Source: CAVVJA01 sp963809815
GTDB lineage: Bacteria; Actinomycetota; Actinomycetes; Mycobacteriales; Jatrophihabitantaceae
DNA: 64,000 bases
Assembly (NCBI GenBank): GCA_963809815.1
Contig: CAWELM010000014.1
Span: 248,001 to 312,000, forward strand
Direction of reading: 5' to 3'
This document shows, piece by piece, positions 8,580-17,501 of this stretch (positions are counted from its first letter, which is position 1; each line of letters opens with the position of its first letter). The position numbers were made by a program, and so were the translations under genes. The notes beneath the pieces are model-generated. The model worked only from the letters and a program-made list of their open reading frames with translations, did not search any database and was not told the origin of the DNA.

Positions 8580-9155
8580 ATGACCGCTTTGCCACAGCCA
8601 GGACGGCTACTGACGATTGCCGACTACGCCGGGCTGCCAGACGACGATGCGCACCGGTGGGAATTGCTGGAGGGCAACCTCGTGATGTCGCCGAGTCCGA
8701 CACCTCGTCACATGATCGCCGTCGCTCGGCTCTTTGCCCAGCTGGACGCGCAGTTACCGAAGAGTCTGCGCGCCGTTCCTGATATCGATATCGACCTTCG
8801 ACTAGCGCCGGCAGATCAACCGGGTACCTCCCGCCGACCGGATCTCGTTGTCGTCAGCCAGGCCGAGTTCGACCGCGTCAATGCTGACGGCGACCTGCTC
8901 CGCGCGACGGAAGCAGTGCTCGTCGTCGAAATCATTTCCCCCGGTTCACGCCGCACCGACTCGATAATCAAGCGGGGTGAATATGCCGACGCGGGTGTTC
9001 CGCACTATTGGATCTTGGATCTCGATACACGCGTCTCGTTGATCGCTTGTCACCTAGCCGGCCAATTCGGCTATCAGGACGCTGGCCCGATCACCGGCAT
9101 CTTCGAGGCAGCCGAGCCATTCCCAGTGCGGGTCGATCTGGACGATCTTTCCTAA
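8580..9155 (+). CDS. Uma2 family (DUF820) putative endonuclease
   Basis: 191 residues, ATG 8580 after GGAGG. Landmarks of the Uma2 family are present: LTIADYAGLPDDDAHRWELL, EGNLVMSPSPTPRHM, then RRPDLVVVSQAEFD, AVLVVEIISPGSRRTD and KRGEYADAGVPHYWILD. The fold is PD-(D/E)xK; the Asp in RRPDLVVV and the Glu in VVEIISP fit the metal-binding positions. The family is widespread in actinobacteria and cyanobacteria and its biological role is not settled. The gene stands alone, convergent with the next gene. Confidence 0.88.
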   Translation: MTALPQPGRLLTIADYAGLPDDDAHRWELLEGNLVMSPSPTPRHMIAVARLFAQLDAQLPKSLRAVPDIDIDLRLAPADQPGTSRRPDLVVVSQAEFDRVNADGDLLRATEAVLVVEIISPGSRRTDSIIKRGEYADAGVPHYWILDLDTRVSLIACHLAGQFGYQDAGPITGIFEAAEPFPVRVDLDDLS

Positions 9156-9245
9156 CTGTTGCCTTGAAGTCATCTCGCGCGCCGATGACGGCGACCGTGA
9201 TGAGCAGCGGACCGAAACCTTCGCGCCCGTCAATCCGAGCGAGCG

Positions 9246-9608
9246 TCAGCTGCGCTCTTCGGCGACGGTGAAGAAATCGGCGCGGTATCGCTTCTCGCTG
9301 TCCCGGATCGGTTCGCTGATATCGACCCGGTACTTGCGAATTACCGACTTCCCCGACCCGAGATCATGCAGCGTGTTCTTCGTCGCAAGAAAGTTGGGAT
9401 GCATGAAGTGCGCCGCTAATGTGCTCTCGTCCTGCCAATGCTCGACCACGATGACGCGGTCGTCGTCGACGGTGTCCGCGGTGAAGGCATACTCGAGGCA
9501 ACCCGGTTCTTCTCGGCGCGTCTTTTGCACGAGCGGGCGAATTGCCGCGAGCAGAGCGCCCCGGTGTGCAGGATCGACCGTGATAGTGCCGACGATCAGG
9601 ATCTCCAC
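9246..9608 (-). CDS. Antibiotic biosynthesis monooxygenase (ABM) family protein
   Basis: 120 residues from GTG 9608, which follows GAGGAGGAAACC. The dimeric ferredoxin-like ABM fold is indicated by VEILIVGTITVDPAHRGALL, EEPGCLEYAFTADT, RVIVVEHWQDESTLAAHFMH. Family members act as quinol or heme-related monooxygenases, or as small stress proteins such as YgiN; the substrate cannot be told from sequence. Length is slightly more than the usual 95-105 residues because of a C-terminal extension. The gene is probably transcribed alone. Confidence 0.82.
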   Translation of the reverse strand: MEILIVGTITVDPAHRGALLAAIRPLVQKTRREEPGCLEYAFTADTVDDDRVIVVEHWQDESTLAAHFMHPNFLATKNTLHDLGSGKSVIRKYRVDISEPIRDSEKRYRADFFTVAEERS

Positions 9609-9675
9609 GGTTTCCTCCTCCGTACGACTGCATCGGCTATCCAAGCACTTAGGACTTCCCGTCGGCCCTCCGCGC

Positions 9676-9703
9676 TTGACACGGACGCGGTTCGTGGTCA
9701 GAT
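9676..9703 (+). promoter_or_regulatory. Putative promoter of a leaderless transcript
   Basis: TTGACA (9676-9681), 16 bases, TCAGAT (9698-9703). The ATG of the next gene lies six bases after the -10 element, so transcription would begin at or next to the start codon. Leaderless genes are common in actinobacteria. The call rests on consensus match only. Confidence 0.4.
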
Positions 9704-9709
9704 CGGGCG

Positions 9710-10518
9710 ATGAGAGCGCGCCGGCCTGACCGGCAGGACTTCGTCGAGCGTAACGGCATCAAGGTCGGGTTCGAGGTGTACGACGGTGGCCAGCCGGCGC
9801 TGCTGCTCGTCCCGGCAGCACCCATCACGCATGGACGGTCGTGGAAGATGATCGCTCCATCGCTCGCCGGTCGTTTCACTGTTGCGGTCATCGACGGGCG
9901 AGGTACCGGTCGTTCTGACCGCCCGGAGACGACGCAGTCGTACGCACCCGCCGAAGTCGTCGCTGACCTGACGGCCGTGCTCGACGCCACCGGCGTCGAC
10001 CGTGCGGTTCTGGTAGCCCACTGTCATGCCGTGCCGTGGGTCTTGCGGCTTGCATCCGAACACCCGGAGCGAGTCGTCGGCATCGTGGCTATCGCGCCCT
10101 GGCCAAGAGGGCAGTTCCCGAACTACGAATGGTCGTGGCGACGGGCCCGCGCATCGACCCAGCCCAGTTCCCGCCGCACGCCGGCCTGGAGCTGCACGAT
10201 TATGTCCATTGTCTGTATGCGCATCTATGCGTATGCGACCTGGCCGTTGTACAAGGTGGCCTGACCACGACGATGGAGTTGACCGCGGCCAAGCGCCCGT
10301 TCCTCTACTTCCCGCTCGCCCATCACTTCGAGCAGAACTTTCATGTACGCCACCGGCTGGATCGCTATCGGGCGGGCGAATGCATGGACTACTCGACGAG
10401 CGACCCGGACCTCGTCGCCGCCCGGATCGCTCAACTGATCGGCACGCGCGTCGACTACGTCGACGTCGAGACGGATGGTGCCGCCCGAGCCGCGCAACTC
10501 ATCGCCGAGCTGATCTAA
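9710..10518 (+). pseudogene. Chimeric remnant: alpha/beta hydrolase head joined out of frame to glycosyltransferase tail
   Basis: The first 125 or so codons encode an alpha/beta hydrolase with VIDGRGTGRSDRP and the elbow VLVAHCHAVPW, which carries Cys where serine hydrolases have Ser; they end in RVVGIVAIAPW. From about 10090 the coding signal jumps by two bases to another frame that reads as the C-terminal half of a UDP-type glycosyltransferase: AKRAVPELRMVVATGPRIDP, CDLAVVQGGLTTTMELTA, RPFLYFPLAHHFEQNFHVRH and RYRAGECMDYSTSDPD, ending at 10518. The hydrolase frame stops at 10264. Both frames share CTATCGCGCCCTGGCC (10089-10104) at the junction, as expected if a deletion fused two distant points. 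Either one long hydrolase-glycosyltransferase fusion gene lost its middle, or two neighbours were joined. Neither domain can be functional as read. Confidence 0.72.
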
Positions 10519-10619
10519 CCACCGCGGCGGGAAAGTTCCACCCACTTTGCCGACCCGCACCCCGCATATTAGGCGCAAGCCATTGACCGCAGCACTAAGC
10601 GCTTCTTACCGTCGCGGTC

Positions 10620-13181
10620 ATGCAGTTGATCGAGCGCGAGTCGGAGCTCTCGACGCTGTCGACATACCTCGAGAACATCAGAACGGGAGCAGGCACGCTC
10701 GCGCTCGTCGGTGGTGAGGCGGGCGCCGGCAAGTCGGCGCTCGTCTCTGCGTTCCTGGACGAGGTCGCCGTCCGCATTGCGGCCGGCTCCTGCGATGGAC
10801 TGTCCACGCCGCGACCGCTTGGGCCAATCATCGAGATCGCAGCGCAGCTTGAGGTCGACTCCGCATTGCCGCGCGATGAGCTTTTCGCCGCAATTCTCGA
10901 CGCGTTGGAACAACAGTCGACTGTGGTGCTCGTTGAAGACCTGCACTGGGCCGACGATGCGACGGCCGACTTCTTGTTCTACGCCGGCCGCCGACTCGAT
11001 CGCATCCCGGCGATGGTGATCGCGACATACCGTGACGACGAGATCAGCTCGAACGGGGCGCTTACCCGCTTGATTGGCGAGCTCACTCGCTTGAGCGCAA
11101 CGCGACGTGTGCCGGTGGTCCCGTTGACCGAGTCCGGCGTGGCGACCCTGGTCGCTGGTTCTGGCCTCGATGCCGAAGAGGTATATCGCCAAACATCAGG
11201 AAATGCCTTCTTCGTCACCGAGATGTTGGCCGCAGGGTCCAGCCGGCCGGCCACGGTTCGTGACGTGGTCCTGGCGCGGGCAGCCCGGCTGTCGTCGAGC
11301 GGACGCCGCGCTCTCGACGTGGCCTCTCAGCTGGGCATCCGTTTCGACGCCGACGTACTCGTCGAGGCAAGCGGAACCGATGCCGATGGCATCGACGACT
11401 GTATCGGCAGCGGCATGTTGATGACATTCGGAGAGGAACTCGGATTCCGGCACGAGCTGTCGCGGGCGACGATCGCCAACGAGATTCCCCCTATCCGGCG
11501 GGCGGCCGTGAACCGAGCGATCTTGCGAACCCTCGAGCACCGACGAGATGTCGACGTCGCACGCCTTGCGAGCCACGCGGCCGCGGCCAACGAGGGCGAG
11601 TCGGCGTTCCGGTTCAGCGTGGATGCAGGTCGACGGGCGAGCTACCTCGGATCGCATCGCGAATCGACCCACCATTACCGAACCGCGTTGCGGTTTGCAT
11701 CGGCCCGCCCGGCCAACGAGCGGGCCGCGCTTTTCGAGGCGCTCGCCGAGGAATGCATGGTGATCGACCAGATGGACGAGGCGTTGGCTGCGGCCGAGGA
11801 GTCGCTCCGGCTATGGAACGAGGTCGATGACCAAATACGTATTGGCGCAGCGCACATCGCGGTCGACCACATCGCCTGGAATCTCGGGCAGGGCAACCTG
11901 GCCTACCGGCACGCATTGCAGGGCGTTGAAATTCTCGAACGACACGGACCGACGATCGAGTTAGGTCGAGCACTGGCTAGCGCCGGCGCCTCCGGCATGG
12001 AGTTAGCGGATCGGCGTCAGGCTCTCGCGATGCTTCGGCGGTCTCTTGACATTGCCCGACTCGTCGGTGACGCCAATGCGGAGTCCGACGCGCTCAACAC
12101 CTTGGGCTGCTCGCTCGTCACCGAGGGCGAGGTCGACGACGGTCTCGTGTCCATCGAGCGAGCGTTAGAGATCGCACTGGCGCACGGCCTCGGACACCTG
12201 GCCGGGCGGGCGTATGCGAACCTTGCGACTTTTCTCGCGGACAACCATCGCTTCGAGCGCTCAGACGCCGTCATTGCGGAGGGGCTCCAGTACACCGAGG
12301 ATCACGATCTCCGGTTGCGGTCGGTATGCCTGAGCGGCGTGCTGGCCGAGTCAGAGATGAAACGCGGTCGTTGGGACGACGCGATCGCCGACGCGCTGGG
12401 CGTGCTCGAACAAACCGGGACGATGACCGTGGGGCGCATCCCCGCACTGACGGTCATCGGGACTATCAACATGCGGCGCGGCGAGGCTGACGCCCATGCC
12501 ATGTTGCGAGAGGCGCTGCGGCTCGCGGAGGACACTGAGGAGACTCAGCGGATCGCTCCGGTGGCGTTCGCGTTGGCTGAGGAAGCATGGCTGCGCGGCG
12601 ATCGTGACGGTCTCCGCGAATCGATTCAGGTGGTCCTCCACCGCGTCGATGCACCCATTACTCGGCAGGACCTGAGCCAACTGGCGTCGTGGGCCGCCCG
12701 GCTCGGCGATGGTCCGAGCGTGCCGGCCGGCGCACCGATGGAGCTAGCCCTGCAGATAGGTGGTCGTTGGCAGGAGGCCGCGGACGCCTGGCGTACCGTC
12801 GGACGGCCGTACGAACAGGCCCTGGCGTTGATCGAGGTTGGTTCACCGGCCGCGCTGTCGGAAGCGTTCGACATCCTCGACCGCCTCGGCGCGCGTCCGG
12901 CGGCCACACTCGCCGCCGAACGGTTGCGTTCGTTGGGTGAGCGAGTCCCCCGCGGTGCGCGCGCCTCCACCCGGGCAAACCCCGCTGGCCTGACGTCACG
13001 AGAGGTCGAGGTCCTGCGGTTGGTGGCCACCGGCCTGACGAACGGTGAGATCGCCGCCCAACTCTTCGTCTCGGATCGAACGGTCGAGCATCACGTCTCG
13101 CGCGTGCTCGGCAAGCTCGGAGTGACGACTCGTCGCGAGGCCGCACGCGCCGCGCGCGAGCTGGATCTGGCAACGCAGTAG
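10620..13181 (+). CDS. Large ATP-binding LuxR (LAL) transcriptional regulator
   Basis: 853 residues from ATG 10620. The N-terminal AAA/STAND module begins IERESELSTLSTYLENIR with Walker A GGEAGAGKSALV and Walker B TVVLVEDLHWADDAT. TPR-like helices fill the middle (RQALAMLRRSLDIARLVGDA and similar). The last 60 residues are a LuxR helix-turn-helix: LTSREVEVLRLVATGLTNGE then VSDRTVEHHVSRVLGKLGVT. This is the classic LAL architecture; such proteins activate operons in response to an unknown inducer bound by the TPR region. It follows the chimeric hydrolase remnant after 100 bases and ends on a shared terminator. The intact neighbour may have been its target. Confidence 0.9.
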   Translation: MQLIERESELSTLSTYLENIRTGAGTLALVGGEAGAGKSALVSAFLDEVAVRIAAGSCDGLSTPRPLGPIIEIAAQLEVDSALPRDELFAAILDALEQQSTVVLVEDLHWADDATADFLFYAGRRLDRIPAMVIATYRDDEISSNGALTRLIGELTRLSATRRVPVVPLTESGVATLVAGSGLDAEEVYRQTSGNAFFVTEMLAAGSSRPATVRDVVLARAARLSSSGRRALDVASQLGIRFDADVLVEASGTDADGIDDCIGSGMLMTFGEELGFRHELSRATIANEIPPIRRAAVNRAILRTLEHRRDVDVARLASHAAAANEGESAFRFSVDAGRRASYLGSHRESTHHYRTALRFASARPANERAALFEALAEECMVIDQMDEALAAAEESLRLWNEVDDQIRIGAAHIAVDHIAWNLGQGNLAYRHALQGVEILERHGPTIELGRALASAGASGMELADRRQALAMLRRSLDIARLVGDANAESDALNTLGCSLVTEGEVDDGLVSIERALEIALAHGLGHLAGRAYANLATFLADNHRFERSDAVIAEGLQYTEDHDLRLRSVCLSGVLAESEMKRGRWDDAIADALGVLEQTGTMTVGRIPALTVIGTINMRRGEADAHAMLREALRLAEDTEETQRIAPVAFALAEEAWLRGDRDGLRESIQVVLHRVDAPITRQDLSQLASWAARLGDGPSVPAGAPMELALQIGGRWQEAADAWRTVGRPYEQALALIEVGSPAALSEAFDILDRLGARPAATLAAERLRSLGERVPRGARASTRANPAGLTSREVEVLRLVATGLTNGEIAAQLFVSDRTVEHHVSRVLGKLGVTTRREAARAARELDLATQ

Positions 13182-13203
13182 CGCAGCGGAGCCGCGCTAC
13201 TGC
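13175..13203. terminator. Bidirectional terminator hairpin shared by convergent genes
   Basis: Ten-base perfect arms GCAGTAGCGC (13175-13184) and GCGCTACTGC (13194-13203) with a 9-base loop. The stem includes the stop codons of both the LAL regulator and the convergent GlsB-like gene, which end 15 bases apart. Confidence 0.65.
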
Positions 13204-13607
13204 CAGCGCGCGCTCCGGCCGCTCCCAATCGGTGTGCGCGTGCGAGGGGACATCTTGGCGTACGCCCCAATGATGAGTGCTGCCGCCGCGATCTCCAGAA
13301 GGACGGTGAGCAGGCTCCCCGTGTGGATCACGTGGTATCCCACGAAGCCACCGATGAGTGAGCCAACCCAGCCAAGCAGCACGGTCATCCCCAGGCCGAT
13401 CTTCTGCTGGCCGGGTAGTACGAGGCGAGCCAACCCGCCAATGATCAGACCGAGGATCGCAGCGGTAATCACGGCCCACAGGGCCGCGCCGACAAGTGGC
13501 ACCAGCAGCAAGACGGCGATTACCACCAACAGCACTACCAACATGCCCTCACGGTACTTCGCTTTGCTGTGCGCCGCCCGTGCCTTTTGCGCCGTCCGTT
13601 CGCTCAC
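13197..13607 (-). CDS. GlsB/YeaQ/YmgE family small membrane protein
   Basis: 136 residues as drawn from GTG 13607, or 115 if ATG 13545 is used. Three to four membrane helices are evident (MLVVLLVVIAVLLLVPLVGA, ALWAVITAAILGLIIGGLAR, TVLLGWVGSLIGGFVGYHVI, LLTVLLEIAAAALIIGAYA). The GlsB/YeaQ family signature is a Gly-rich second helix with IIGGLARLVLPG followed by LGWVGSLIGG. Family members are called transglycosylase-associated proteins and are often stress-induced, but their role is unknown. This one is longer than the usual 80-90 residues, with a basic N-terminal tail and a Ser/Arg C-terminus. Confidence 0.8.
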   Translation of the reverse strand: MSERTAQKARAAHSKAKYREGMLVVLLVVIAVLLLVPLVGAALWAVITAAILGLIIGGLARLVLPGQQKIGLGMTVLLGWVGSLIGGFVGYHVIHTGSLLTVLLEIAAAALIIGAYAKMSPRTRTPIGSGRSARWQ

Positions 13608-13712
13608 CGGCTGGACCGACGGCGCGGCTCATCGACACCCGCCACGCCTCGTCTGTCGCATCCCGGAATAGTTGAGAACTCAATAATGTTTCGGCGGTGT
13701 GAGGAGACTTCG

Positions 13713-14324
13713 ATGAATGCCCGTCCGACCGTGAAGTCGGCCACGACTGCCGCCGCGTTGCACCCGATCCTCGCCGAGCGGTGGAGCCCTCGCGGCTTCG
13801 ACGCCGGGCACGAGCTGACCACGGAGCAGATCACCGCACTCCTGGAGGCGGCCCGCTGGGCACCGAGCGCCAACAACAGCCAGCCCTGGCGATTCGCGGT
13901 TACGCAGCGCGGCACCGACGCGTTCAAGGCGATTCTCAGTTCATTGGCGCCGAGAAATCAGGCCTGGGCGCACGCTGCCTCAGGCCTGATCGTCGTCGCG
14001 GCCGAAACGGCCAAGTCGGACGGCAGCCCCAGCCGATGGGCCTCGTACGACACCGGGCAGGCGGTAGCGCACCTCACCGTGCAGGCCGAGCATGAGGGTC
14101 TCGCCGTTCACCAGATGGGCGGGTTCGACCGCGACCGCCTCGAGACGCTGCTTGAGCTACCGGCACACGTGACCCCGCTCGTTGTCGTCGCGGTCGGCCG
14201 TCGCGGCCAGACACCTCAGCTGCCCGAGCCGTTTGCTTCGCGAGAAGAAGCCGCGCGCGAACGACGGCCGCTGACAGACCTACTCATTCCGACCGAGTCG
14301 GTGCGGGCACCGGTGGCCGCCTGA
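13713..14324 (+). CDS. Nitroreductase family protein
   Basis: 203 residues from ATG 13713 after GAGGAGA. FMN-binding nitroreductase motifs are visible: HPILAERWSPRGFD, TALLEAARWAPSANNSQPWR, YDTGQAVAHLTVQAEHEGLA and VVVAVGRRG. The fold is that of NAD(P)H-dependent homodimeric flavoenzymes that reduce nitro compounds, quinones or unknown substrates. Short length and the ANNSQPW flavin loop place it with the compact bacterial nitroreductases. It is convergent with a DUF2252 gene and has no operon partner. Confidence 0.88.
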   Translation: MNARPTVKSATTAAALHPILAERWSPRGFDAGHELTTEQITALLEAARWAPSANNSQPWRFAVTQRGTDAFKAILSSLAPRNQAWAHAASGLIVVAAETAKSDGSPSRWASYDTGQAVAHLTVQAEHEGLAVHQMGGFDRDRLETLLELPAHVTPLVVVAVGRRGQTPQLPEPFASREEAARERRPLTDLLIPTESVRAPVAA

Positions 14325-14373
14325 CGGGCCCGTACGCGTCCATCCGGTGATCAGAACGCGGGGGACGTCGTAC

Positions 14374-15771
14374 TCACACGCCGTACTCGACCGGAAGCCT
14401 GCCGTGCTCTACCGATGATTTCAGGTCGTTGTAGTCCTTCTCTGCCTGATCGGCGTATAGCACTGCCCACTTGGCGACAGCCAGCTCGAATTGATCAGAA
14501 CGTCCCAGATATCCGTCTATGACGGCCGCATCCGGACTCTGGGAATGCGCTCGGGCCAGCACCGCCGCGCACAACCGCCCGTAATCCAGGAAGTCCGCGC
14601 CCGTCAACGTGGTGAGGTCGACCGATCCCTTCATGTCGCGGAACTGACGCAGGTAGAAGTCGGTGGGCTCGCCACCGGCTTCCGCCCATGATTCGATCCA
14701 CCCCAGGAACGGATCAGATTGGGCCTGCAGTACTCGCTGCCCGGTCACAACCCGTTCGCCCTGGTTCATCCGTGACTGGCGGCCGCCGATCAGAAGCGGC
14801 TCGCGACCGTGCGATTCGAGTACGGAAGGCGGAGCCTCCTTGGCCTGGAGGAACAATGGCTCGCCCGCAGGTCCAACCAATAGCAGGACGAAGCAGCGAG
14901 TGCCGACGGATCCCACCCCGACGACGCGCAGGATGAAATCGACAAGCCGGAATTGTGATACCAGCAGCGCGGTGTCGGGCCGCATCGAGCGGTAATACTG
15001 CGCGAACAGATCTCGGAAAGCGTCAAGTTCGACGTTGCCCACATGTCGCGCGATCGGTGGATCGTCCTTGATCACTTGCCGTCCATGGTCGTCGACCATG
15101 ACGAGCTTGTCGAGCACCCGTTCGGAGGTGCGGCGGCGCGCTTTCTTGGCCGTTCGCGAGAGGACCTTACGTCTTTCCGGCGACGCCAATTGCTCCAGTC
15201 GGTCGGTCTCGACTTGGAAGAAGTACCGCTCCAGCGCGGTCCTGGAGTACAGCTCGCGAATTACGGTCCGGTATGCCGACACCGCGCTCGTGGCCGACTC
15301 GAAGCACGCGGTCTCGTTCAACCCGATGTCGCGTCCGCCGATCACAACGCTCGCTGCCAACCGCTTGAGGTCCCATTCCCAGGGCGCCGTCGACACCTCG
15401 TCAAAATCATTGAGGTCGAACAGCAGGCGACGCTCTGGCGATGCAAACAGTCCGAAATTGGAGATGTGCGCGTCGCCGCAACACACAATCCGCTGCCCGG
15501 TCACGGCGGCCGCGGCCAGGTCGTGGGCCATGACTGCGGCCGTGCCGCGGTAGTACGCGAATGGCGACTGCAGCATCCGACCAATGCGTACCGGGACCAG
15601 ATCGGCCAATCGGCTCTGGTTCTGCCCGGCGATGAGCCCCACCGGATCCCGATCCGGCAGCGATAGTTCGGCGTGCCCGCTGCGGGGCAGCGACGATCGC
15701 AAGGACTTGCCCTTTTCCTGCAGCTCCGCCAGCGACTGGGGACCCATGCCGGGTCGTCCTTCGTCGGGCAT
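14374..15771 (-). CDS. DUF2252 family protein
   Basis: 465 residues from ATG 15771, preceded by TTGGAGG. Diagnostic DUF2252 blocks are present: PFAYYRGTAAVMAHDLA, IVCCGDAHISNFGLFASPER, LLFDLNDFDEVSTAPWEWDL, then DYGRLCAAVLARAHSQSPD near the end. The GDAH and DFDE motifs resemble the catalytic and metal sites of aminoglycoside-phosphotransferase-like kinases, so a kinase-type fold is likely; the substrate is unknown. Length is typical for the family. It is probably monocistronic. Confidence 0.9.
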   Translation of the reverse strand: MPDEGRPGMGPQSLAELQEKGKSLRSSLPRSGHAELSLPDRDPVGLIAGQNQSRLADLVPVRIGRMLQSPFAYYRGTAAVMAHDLAAAAVTGQRIVCCGDAHISNFGLFASPERRLLFDLNDFDEVSTAPWEWDLKRLAASVVIGGRDIGLNETACFESATSAVSAYRTVIRELYSRTALERYFFQVETDRLEQLASPERRKVLSRTAKKARRRTSERVLDKLVMVDDHGRQVIKDDPPIARHVGNVELDAFRDLFAQYYRSMRPDTALLVSQFRLVDFILRVVGVGSVGTRCFVLLLVGPAGEPLFLQAKEAPPSVLESHGREPLLIGGRQSRMNQGERVVTGQRVLQAQSDPFLGWIESWAEAGGEPTDFYLRQFRDMKGSVDLTTLTGADFLDYGRLCAAVLARAHSQSPDAAVIDGYLGRSDQFELAVAKWAVLYADQAEKDYNDLKSSVEHGRLPVEYGV

Positions 15772-15935
15772 AGACACCTCCAACCAGCGTCGGTGGGCGA
15801 TCCACCGCGGCGAGGCGGAACATCGATTCTCGCCGATGGATCAGCACAAAGACACTCCTGGCTGTCCGAAGCCGGCCGACCCAGCTCGGCCGGTTGCTCC
15901 CACCGGTGTGCAATCTGGTGTGCTGTCATACCTGG

Positions 15936-16463
15936 ATGGCTCGCTTCGTGGCATTTCTTCGCGCCGTAAACGTCGGGAAACGAACAGTGGCCATGGCCAC
16001 CGCAAGGCAGGCCTTGGCCGACCTTGGCTTCGCGGACGTCAGCAGTTATGTGAACAGCGGGAATCTGTTATTCAGCGCGACCGGTCCGGCGTCCGATCAT
16101 GAGGTGGCAATCCGCGCACGGCTGGAAGCGGTGTTCGAGTTCGAGCTCACGACGTTCGTTCGCACGGCCGCCCAGGTGCGGGACCTGGTCGGATCCAAAC
16201 CGTTTGGCACTATTGCGCCCGGGCAGACTCACTTCGGCCTTCTTCCGCTGACCCGGCTGACCGCCACCGAGAAGCACGCCGTCGAAGGGCTGTCCAACGA
16301 TCACGACGAGGTTGTCGTCCATGGGCGCGACGTGCATTGGCTCATCCGTTCCCGGTCAACCGAGACCACACTCGGGCCGAAGCGGTGGAAAGACGCGCTG
16401 CCGGACAATCCCACCACTGCCCGCAACATGACGATGCTGACAAGATTGGCCGACCGGCTCTGA
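15936..16463 (+). CDS. DUF1697 family protein
   Basis: 175 residues from ATG 15936. The family pattern is clear: MARFVAFLRAVNVGKRTVAM at the start, ALADLGFADVSSYVNSGNLL, FVRTAAQVRDLV and the C-terminal TLGPKRWKDALPDNPTTARN, matching the usual Arg-Asn-rich ending. Two ferredoxin-like halves are expected in this family; no activity is established. No ribosome binding site is evident, and CATACC a few bases upstream suggests a leaderless transcript. Confidence 0.88.
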   Translation: MARFVAFLRAVNVGKRTVAMATARQALADLGFADVSSYVNSGNLLFSATGPASDHEVAIRARLEAVFEFELTTFVRTAAQVRDLVGSKPFGTIAPGQTHFGLLPLTRLTATEKHAVEGLSNDHDEVVVHGRDVHWLIRSRSTETTLGPKRWKDALPDNPTTARNMTMLTRLADRL

Positions 16464-16486
16464 CCTGGTGCCGCGCGTCCGGGCGG

Positions 16487-17236
16487 CTACGCCGACACCC
16501 GATGCACCAGCCACACGTTGGGTTCCCAATATTCGCCGCGATCGTGGTTCGTGTCGATGTGCAGGGTCGCCAGGCCCTCCGGAAAGACGTACTCGCCTGA
16601 CTCCGGGAAACGCATTCCGGTCCACGTCTCCCAGTCGCGAACGGTCGCGGTGATTCGCAGGGACCTCGGCAGAACCGGCCCGAGAGCTGCGCCGAGCCGC
16701 AGGTGGATCCGAATCCACGGATCGAAGGCGGTTCCGTCGTCGCGCGTCCACCGTACGTACCGCTCTATCGGAGTTAAGGGATATCGGTCCTTCCAGTTCG
16801 GCCGCACCGGAGCGATCAGACTGCCGAAGTGTGACGCCCGGGCAATGTCAGTCATGCCAGCGAGTACCACGGTGGCCAGGCGCTTTTCGCGATGACGCGG
16901 CGGAATCTCCGCAGCGAGCGCGCACAGTGCATTCGGTTGACCACCGGCGTCGTACAGCGCAAATGCGTTGATCATCGTGTCGTCGATACCTGGCCCCAAG
17001 GTGGACATGGCCCCATCCCAAGCGCACGGAATGGTTTGCCCTTCGGCCAGCACTTCGTCGTGCTCGTCGTCATAGAGCACGAACTGGTACTCCGGGAACC
17101 GGTCGTACAGCCGATCCCAGTACATGTTGAGCACAGCACCGTGCCGGTTGTATTCAGGCCATACCTCGGCTGACAGATCGGCAATCCGCTCCCACAGCGC
17201 CGGCCGCTCGCTGTACCGGACAATCGTGACGCCCAT
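16487..17236 (-). CDS. GNAT-like acetyltransferase superfamily protein
   Basis: 249 residues from ATG 17236. The N-terminal half has the layout of a GNAT domain: RIADLSAEVWPEYN, EYQFVLYDDEHDEVLAEGQT and the acetyl-CoA-proximal PPRHREKRLATVVLAGMTDI, followed by ASHFGSLIAPVRPNWKDRYP. The canonical Q/RxxGxG/A pyrophosphate loop is poorly preserved, so catalytic activity is uncertain. The second half (YVRWTRDDGTAFDPWIRIHL, then a WETWTGMRFPESGEYVFPEG segment) is a family-specific extension. It is divergent from the glutamate decarboxylase gene. Confidence 0.65.
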   Translation of the reverse strand: MGVTIVRYSERPALWERIADLSAEVWPEYNRHGAVLNMYWDRLYDRFPEYQFVLYDDEHDEVLAEGQTIPCAWDGAMSTLGPGIDDTMINAFALYDAGGQPNALCALAAEIPPRHREKRLATVVLAGMTDIARASHFGSLIAPVRPNWKDRYPLTPIERYVRWTRDDGTAFDPWIRIHLRLGAALGPVLPRSLRITATVRDWETWTGMRFPESGEYVFPEGLATLHIDTNHDRGEYWEPNVWLVHRVSA

Positions 17237-17501
17237 GCGCTCATGCTGGCATCACAGACACCCGGTGGCACTGGTGAGCACGACTAGATGGCGGGCTCAA
17301 GGTCGTGCAAGCATGGCGAGATTGGCGTTTTCCGCCGAGGAGGAAACCTGACAACGACGCAGGCGCTGGCAGCGCCCAAGCCAGCTCATCCGCCAGGGAC
17401 GATACGGTCGCGTGAGATGGTTTGTACGTTTCGGGCGGGAGCCTCAGCGATGGTGTGACGCTTCCGCACGTCGACAACCAAGTATCGGACAGGGAGACAT
17501 C

